NCBI GenBank assembly: GCA_002432805.1
Contig: DJGV01000001.1
Location: forward strand, 111,465 to 175,464
Direction: 5' to 3'
Source of the DNA: Fervidobacterium sp. UBA5837
Lineage (GTDB): Bacteria > Thermotogota > Thermotogae > Thermotogales > Fervidobacteriaceae
DNA: 64,000 bases
A program made the position numbers and the translations under genes. The notes below the pieces were generated by a model that saw only the letters and a program-made list of their open reading frames with translations, was not told where the DNA came from and ran no database searches. Shown piece by piece: positions 59,520 through 64,000 of this stretch. The first letter of the stretch is position 1; every line of letters starts with the position of its first letter.

Positions 59520-60731
59520 TTACCCTGGTGTGTTTGATATGTAAGAGTCCTTGATACTCATCATTTCTCTCATTTGATTTACCTTTTCAACTAAGAATGC
59601 AGTCGCACGGACATCATCTTCGTTGTATCTCAGTATCTCCGATAAGATGTTTTCATCGTTTGCCTCAATGTAATCTCTGTAAGAATCTATTACAGCAAAT
59701 CCGTTCAAATCCGTTCTCCAGTTGAAGCCAAAATATCTGGCTATTGTTTTAAGAGAATATGAAGGTAAGGGTAATGCGATACACTCACTGTATGTTTTGT
59801 ATACATCTATAAACCTTCCGAATAAGTGATTCGGAAGGTCTATTTTATATTTTTTTGCCAGCTTTCTGAAACGCACCAATTCATAAGAATGGTAGTGATA
59901 TATAGGTCTATCGTCGCTCATCAAATATGCAATAGTGGATTCAAATGTCTCTTTTTCTTCCAATGGATCTCGCGCAAGAAATGGTACGTAAGTATTATCA
60001 TCGAGGATACCGAATAGATAATCAAAATCGATCGGTGTGTAGCTCTCTATATCTAAATACATCCCATTGGTCAGTTTTGGCAGTGGTTTAAATGGGATGC
60101 ACCTATTTCCTAATATACTCTGTGCCTGATAGAAGATTCTATCCGCCTTTTCCCTTCCCAATTCTCTTTCCAAAACTTCTTTCATAGATACAATATCATT
60201 TAGTGACTCTATACCAAGTTCTCGCAGTTTCTCCGATGTGCCTCCCTTGAAGCCACGGATAAATGCAGTGCTATCTGTTTGCAGAGTCTGTCTAAAGCAA
60301 TCAGATGAGTACTTACAAGTTCTGCAGAGTTGATTTTTCACGATGCCAAACTCATCGTTTTCACAATGTTCGCAGAATGACGACAAGAACGATAACATCT
60401 TCGTCACATAAATCTTCCAATTCATAGATGTACTATAATAAGAACTTTCAAATATTATGTCACCGACGCTGTATCCAGCGCTTTCTATAACATACCCTAT
60501 GAATGCACCTTCAATCAAGTGATAACTGTTAAGTTTCTTCCCCGACTTTTTCATCTTTACGACGACTGGAGAGGTCGATAAAATCTCGTCAGGTTCAACT
60601 ACAAGCTCACAACCGAACACATCTGTGGAGAATAACACTGTTGAATTCGTCTTCTCAGAAGAACATATATCCAATTTACCTTTTCGTTGACAGAAATAAA
60701 TCGTCTTTATATCTCTATTTGATATTGTCAT
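59520..60731 (-). CDS. TM0106-family RecB-like nuclease
   Basis: The 403-residue protein is of the TM0106 (predicted RecB-like nuclease with an RNase H-like domain) family. Residues about 1-150 form a RecB/Cas4-like part with a Cys cluster CEHCEN...CRTCKYSSDC that may bind an iron-sulfur centre. A helix-hairpin-helix-like part follows (LRELGIESLNDIV). The C-terminal exonuclease domain has YLDIESY (DxE), a middle YHYHSYE and the final YNEDDVRATAFL. It is expected to cut nucleic acid; its process is unknown. I take ATG 60731, six bases after GTGAGG; two in-frame starts lie up to 30 bases upstream. Confidence 0.85.
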   Translation of the reverse strand: MTISNRDIKTIYFCQRKGKLDICSSEKTNSTVLFSTDVFGCELVVEPDEILSTSPVVVKMKKSGKKLNSYHLIEGAFIGYVIESAGYSVGDIIFESSYYSTSMNWKIYVTKMLSFLSSFCEHCENDEFGIVKNQLCRTCKYSSDCFRQTLQTDSTAFIRGFKGGTSEKLRELGIESLNDIVSMKEVLERELGREKADRIFYQAQSILGNRCIPFKPLPKLTNGMYLDIESYTPIDFDYLFGILDDNTYVPFLARDPLEEKETFESTIAYLMSDDRPIYHYHSYELVRFRKLAKKYKIDLPNHLFGRFIDVYKTYSECIALPLPSYSLKTIARYFGFNWRTDLNGFAVIDSYRDYIEANDENILSEILRYNEDDVRATAFLVEKVNQMREMMSIKDSYISNTPG

Positions 60732-60771
60732 GTGCATCCTCACTCTCACGTTTTCAACCACGAAAAGTCTT

Positions 60772-60810
60772 AGAAATAGCGTTTAGAAGTATCGTTTAGA
60801 AATATCGTTC
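60772..60810. repeat. Three imperfect 13-base repeats at the SDR stop
   Basis: AGAAATAGCGTTT, AGAAGTATCGTTT and AGAAATATCGTTC lie in tandem. The stop codon of the minus-strand SDR gene (complement of 60796-60798) spans the second and third copies. Confidence 0.85.
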
Positions 60811-61560
60811 CAACACGTTTGCCACGAACTTATCGCTGAAAAACCTTCTCACAAATTGATAGACAAGCTTATTACCAAATCCTGGAATGTACAATGGTTT
60901 TTCCTTCTCAAATGCCTTTAGAGCGCCATCGACTACCTTTTCAGGCTTCATGAGATGTTGGCCTGTGGACATATTTGCCCTCTCAAAAAACTCTGTCTGA
61001 GTGCTGCCTGGTGCCACACAGAGTACATGAACACCGTGTGGCCTCAATTCGGCCCAGAGACCCATTGAAAAATTGTAAACGTACGCTTTAGTTGCACTGT
61101 AGACTGAAAAATGTGGCATTGGGATGAATCCGGCTACAGAAGCGATGTTTATAATCCCACCATTTCCTTTTGTGGTCATCAATCTTGCATAATGATGTGA
61201 TAATCTTGTAAGTGCATTGATGTTCAGTTTCATCATGTTTTCATATTCTTCGTAGTCTTGGTCTACGAAATCACCATACAGACCTACACCGGCATTGTTT
61301 ACAAGTAAGTCGATGTCAAATCTGCTTGTATTATCGATAACAACATCGATACCACTTGTCAAATCGGCACTGAGTATAACGACACTCGAATTAGAAATCT
61401 TGTGAATTGTATTTGCCACTTCAGTTAATGCTTCGGTATTCCTTGCTACCAAAACTATATTCAATCCCTTCTTTGCCAGTTGTATTGCGAATTGTCTGCC
61501 AATGCCAGACGAAGCTCCAGTTATCATCGCCCATTTATAGCTTTTAAGATTATTGTCCAT
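60796..61560 (-). CDS. Short-chain dehydrogenase/reductase
   Basis: This 254-residue protein is a classical-type SDR. It has the cofactor loop TGASSGIG, NNAGVGLYG, and the catalytic Ser in NIASVAGF with YSATK (Tyr and Lys). It resembles the DltE/YqjQ and steroid-dehydrogenase-like branch (VARNTEALTEVAN, APGSTQTEFF, and a C-terminal membrane-seeking end). The substrate is unknown. ATG 61560 follows GGAGGTG. It is the first gene of a minus-strand pair with the nuclease gene 64 bases beyond. Confidence 0.88.
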   Translation of the reverse strand: MDNNLKSYKWAMITGASSGIGRQFAIQLAKKGLNIVLVARNTEALTEVANTIHKISNSSVVILSADLTSGIDVVIDNTSRFDIDLLVNNAGVGLYGDFVDQDYEEYENMMKLNINALTRLSHHYARLMTTKGNGGIINIASVAGFIPMPHFSVYSATKAYVYNFSMGLWAELRPHGVHVLCVAPGSTQTEFFERANMSTGQHLMKPEKVVDGALKAFEKEKPLYIPGFGNKLVYQFVRRFFSDKFVANVLERYF

Positions 61561-61664
61561 AAGTTACACCTCCACAAATTCACTAATTGAATTATACACC
61601 GACTATGATAGAATTAAATATCCATATTAATGTTGATTTAGACAATCAATCGGGAGGTAACAAT

Positions 61665-63029
61665 TTGGTAAAAGACATTCTGAAAATTGCAATACCTGTG
61701 TCAATAGAGAACATCCTCGCAAATACCGGTATATTCATACTCACGATATTACTCTCACTGGTAGGTGAGAGAGAAATCGCAATAAACGCCATATCAAACC
61801 AAGCATCGTTCCTTGTAAATCTATTCTTGTTTGGCATAAATACTGGTGGTGCGATATTTGTATCCCAATATTGGGGAAAAAAGGATGAGGAAAATATCAA
61901 AAGAGTATTTGGTCTGATGCTTACCTCATCTATGATCATAGCTGGTGCATTCTTTGCGTTTACCTTCTTTTTCCCAGGAACGTTCGTACATATATTTTCA
62001 AAGGATTCATCGCTGTTCAACGATAGTATTCTTTATCTCCAGATCATCTCATTTTCCTACTTTGGCATTGCGCTGGAAGTTGCATTTCGCACATTTTTAA
62101 GAGGTATAGAGAAGGCAAATATTCCAATGGAGTCATACGTGGTTGGAACTGCCGCTCAACTTTTACTTGCCTATGGGTTTTTGAATGGTAGACTTGGACT
62201 TCCTAAACTCGGAATCACCGGTGTTGCAATAGCGATAACGATTTCAAGATATGTGATACCATTTTACCAGATAGTGCGTGCATACTACTTGAACTTACCA
62301 TACACATTTAGCTTAAGAGGGATCTCAAGAGACCTGTTTAAAAGATTTGTAAAATTTGCCACACCTGCGGCACTAAACGAAATTGCGTGGTCTTTGGGTA
62401 TGACGATGTACGGTATCGTATTTGGCTGGATGGGTACAGAATCATATGCTGCAAGAAACGTGTTATCTTCTTTTGAAAACTACATCTGGACGCTTGCACT
62501 TGGTATCACTACAGCATCTTCTGTCATCGTTGGAAAACTTGTCGGAAAAGAAAGCTATGAAAAAGCCGTAAACTTTTCAAAGAAAATAATGTTGGTAAAC
62601 TCGCTAGTTGCGCTTGGTACTGCTTTTATAACCATTGCAGCGTACTATATACTCCTTCCAACATTCGATTTGTCAAGTTCGTCGAAATACATGCTGACAT
62701 TAAGTATGTGGATTATGCTTGTAGGTTCTCCAATTAAAGCATTGAACAACGTTGCCATAGTTGGTATTCTGCGTGCAGGCGGAGATTCAAAATATGCGTT
62801 CCTCCTCGAAACTTCCACGCTGTGGGGACTTGGTGTACCGCTTGCATTTATCGGTGCCATGGTTTGGAAACAGAGTTTACCGGTAGTGTATGCACTGACA
62901 CTTTCAGACGAAGTAGCAAAGGCAATAATCGTGTACTTTAGGATTAGATCAAAGAAATGGATGAAGAACGTTACTATTTCTACCGAAGAAGCGATCCTGG
63001 AATCAGCCGAACACGAGGTTCAAATATAG
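61665..63029 (+). CDS. MATE family efflux transporter
   Basis: The 454-residue protein has twelve helices and belongs to the MATE family of Na+- or H+-driven drug and metabolite exporters. Features are ILKIAIPVSIENILANTG near the start, GINTGGAIFVSQYWGKKDEE between helices 2 and 3, RGIEKANIPM, and the matching second-half GIVFGWMGTESYAARN and GKLVGKESYEKA. I start at TTG 61665 behind GGGAGG; the frame is open to 61587, but that start has no binding site. This fits the usual 450-residue length. Fumarase follows after 55 bases. Confidence 0.9.
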   Translation: MVKDILKIAIPVSIENILANTGIFILTILLSLVGEREIAINAISNQASFLVNLFLFGINTGGAIFVSQYWGKKDEENIKRVFGLMLTSSMIIAGAFFAFTFFFPGTFVHIFSKDSSLFNDSILYLQIISFSYFGIALEVAFRTFLRGIEKANIPMESYVVGTAAQLLLAYGFLNGRLGLPKLGITGVAIAITISRYVIPFYQIVRAYYLNLPYTFSLRGISRDLFKRFVKFATPAALNEIAWSLGMTMYGIVFGWMGTESYAARNVLSSFENYIWTLALGITTASSVIVGKLVGKESYEKAVNFSKKIMLVNSLVALGTAFITIAAYYILLPTFDLSSSSKYMLTLSMWIMLVGSPIKALNNVAIVGILRAGGDSKYAFLLETSTLWGLGVPLAFIGAMVWKQSLPVVYALTLSDEVAKAIIVYFRIRSKKWMKNVTISTEEAILESAEHEVQI

Positions 63030-63084
63030 TTTGATTTTCGCCTTGTTGGCTGACTTAAGAGCGCAGAAAATGGCAGGTGATAGT

Positions 63085-63924
63085 ATGAAAACGATCGAAA
63101 GCAAAACAGTCTATGAACATATATGTAAAGCACTTCTGGATATCAACACGAGTATAAATCCAAAAGTTGAAAGACTACTTGATAGTTACGATGGGCCTTT
63201 TGCAAGAGAGCTTAAGGAAAACATGAGAATTGCACGCACATCAAAAATGCCGCTTTGTCAAGATACCGGCGTAGTGGAATTCTTCATATGGAAAGGATAC
63301 GACATACAATTAACATCACCATTGAAAAACACTTTAGAGCAAGCAGTGAGAGACACATACACAGATAATGGATTCAGAAAAGGGATTGTATCAGACCCAC
63401 TTTTTGAGCGCAAGAACACGTTGGACAACACACCCGCCATAGTACATATCCTTGAAATAGATGAATCGACTATCGACATATGGATGATTGCAAAAGGTGG
63501 TGGCAGCGAGAACCTATCCACACTCTTCATGCTCCAGCCTTCTGAAAGTTACGAGAACGTACTCAAATGCATTGTTGAGCATATCGAAAAGAATGCGGCT
63601 AATGCTTGTCCACCAATCATAGTAGGGATCGGAATAGGTGGCACATCGGACAAGGCAATTTTACTTTCGAAACTCGCTCTATTCGATCCTTCTGCAACTG
63701 AATCCCTCCATAGATATGACGAAAAGATAGGCAAATATACTCAAATGGCGGATGAATTGCAAGAAGCTTTCTCGAATTTGAAAATCGGAGTTCAAGGACT
63801 CGGTATTGGGCCCACCGTACAAAGGACGAGCGTACTAAGTTATCCAACTCACATTGCAACGTTACCGCTCGCTATTTCCGTAGATTGCTACCTATCGAGG
63901 ACATCAAGGGTGGTGATTGAATAA
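63085..63924 (+). CDS. Fumarate hydratase class I, alpha subunit
   Basis: This 279-residue protein is the N-terminal (alpha) half of a two-subunit, [4Fe-4S] class I fumarase, interconverting fumarate and malate; a paralogous tartrate dehydratase is possible but less likely. Cluster-binding Cys58 is in KMPLCQDTG and another is in NACPPIIVG, with IAKGGGSEN and LGIGPTVQRTSVLSYPTHI as further family marks. ATG 63085 follows GGCAGGTG. Its TAA stop overlaps the start of the beta subunit by one base. Confidence 0.92.
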   Translation: MKTIESKTVYEHICKALLDINTSINPKVERLLDSYDGPFARELKENMRIARTSKMPLCQDTGVVEFFIWKGYDIQLTSPLKNTLEQAVRDTYTDNGFRKGIVSDPLFERKNTLDNTPAIVHILEIDESTIDIWMIAKGGGSENLSTLFMLQPSESYENVLKCIVEHIEKNAANACPPIIVGIGIGGTSDKAILLSKLALFDPSATESLHRYDEKIGKYTQMADELQEAFSNLKIGVQGLGIGPTVQRTSVLSYPTHIATLPLAISVDCYLSRTSRVVIE

Positions 63925-64000
63925 TGCAAGAAGAGTTAAGGAAACAGTTCAGTCATGCAAAAGCTGGAGAGAGAATTGAATATACCGGTTCAATGCTAGT
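63924..64000 (+). CDS. Fumarate hydratase class I, beta subunit (start only)
   Basis: The first 25 residues begin MQEELRKQFSHAKAGERIEY and continue TGSML; the gene runs off the right edge. The phrase AGERIEYTGSML matches the start of the beta half of class I fumarases (usually GD.V.LSG.I.T). It starts in a TAATG overlap with the alpha subunit, as expected for an obligate pair. Confidence 0.75.
   Translation, partial: MQEELRKQFSHAKAGERIEYTGSML

Noticed and set aside
1..64000. CRISPR arrays, tRNA or rRNA genes, insertion sequences
   Set aside because: None was seen. The only repeats are the short arrays at stop codons, and no transposase-like frame was found on either strand.

Overview
The window looks like a chromosomal piece of a thermophilic Thermotogota bacterium, most likely Fervidobacterium or a close relative. 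The evidence is the low-GC, purine-rich coding style, the frequent GTG and TTG starts behind strong GAGGTG or GGAGG ribosome binding sites, and families typical of that phylum: NiaR/TM1602, a TM0106-type nuclease, a DUF4438 protein, FolE2, FabK, PPDK, M42 and M32 peptidases. The genus is an inference. I see no rRNA, tRNA, CRISPR array, insertion sequence or prophage. The region is dense, ordinary-looking chromosome with a few unusual gene sets.

Layout. 1-6.3 kb: the end of slyD, a poorly coding stretch, an RMD1/DUF155 protein, an exported 5'-nucleotidase, the NAD-salvage pair niaR-pncA, and a DEAD-box RNA helicase with a structured leader. 6.3-11.6 kb (minus strand): a UPF0173 hydrolase, an unknown protein and nqrBCDEF, a sodium-pumping NADH dehydrogenase operon with no nqrA. 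11.9-13.1 kb: a small four-helix protein with two His-x13-His pairs, then a hemolysin III protein. 13.2-17.5 kb (minus): a six-gene operon (GDPD, a periplasmic-binding-fold protein, a TPR protein, folE2, an L7Ae-like protein, a double GNAT). 17.7-23.8 kb: acpP diverging from degV-fabF-fabZ-fabK-fabD-bioY-fabG. 24-31.5 kb: ppdK, then a membrane protein-glmU-prs-rplY, pth and an McsA-like zinc protein. 31.6-36.2 kb: TauE-like transporter and M42 peptidase, an MFS transporter, two small pilin-like proteins and a ZIP metal transporter. 36.2-41 kb (minus): a three-subunit flavin/iron-sulfur dehydrogenase followed by a REC-GGDEF protein. 41.3-51.4 kb: rRNA methyltransferase, beta-propeller protein, Nudix, ComM, M32 peptidase, GH13 enzyme, nitroreductase, DUF4438. 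51.6-59.5 kb: the most unusual unit, described below. 59.5-64 kb: TM0106-type nuclease, SDR, MATE transporter, and the start of a two-subunit fumarase.

The strongest candidate for an undescribed system is 51.6-59.5 kb. A KAS III-like enzyme that keeps its catalytic Cys but has Thr and Tyr in place of the usual His and Asn is followed by a regulator made of two TetR units in one chain, then a complete branched-chain-type ABC importer (livK-G-F-H-M). The LivM permease carries a complete alpha/beta hydrolase at its C-terminus, with Ser-Asp-His all present. I infer a regulated uptake-and-cleave system for an acyl, ester or amide compound; its substrate is unknown.

Second in interest is the NqrA-less Nqr operon facing a putative diheme membrane protein across a shared promoter region. 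Third is a split pair (periplasmic-binding fold plus TPR) resembling the two halves of the peptidoglycan-synthase activator LpoA. Short perfect or near-perfect tandem repeats sit on or right beside the stop codons of four unrelated genes.
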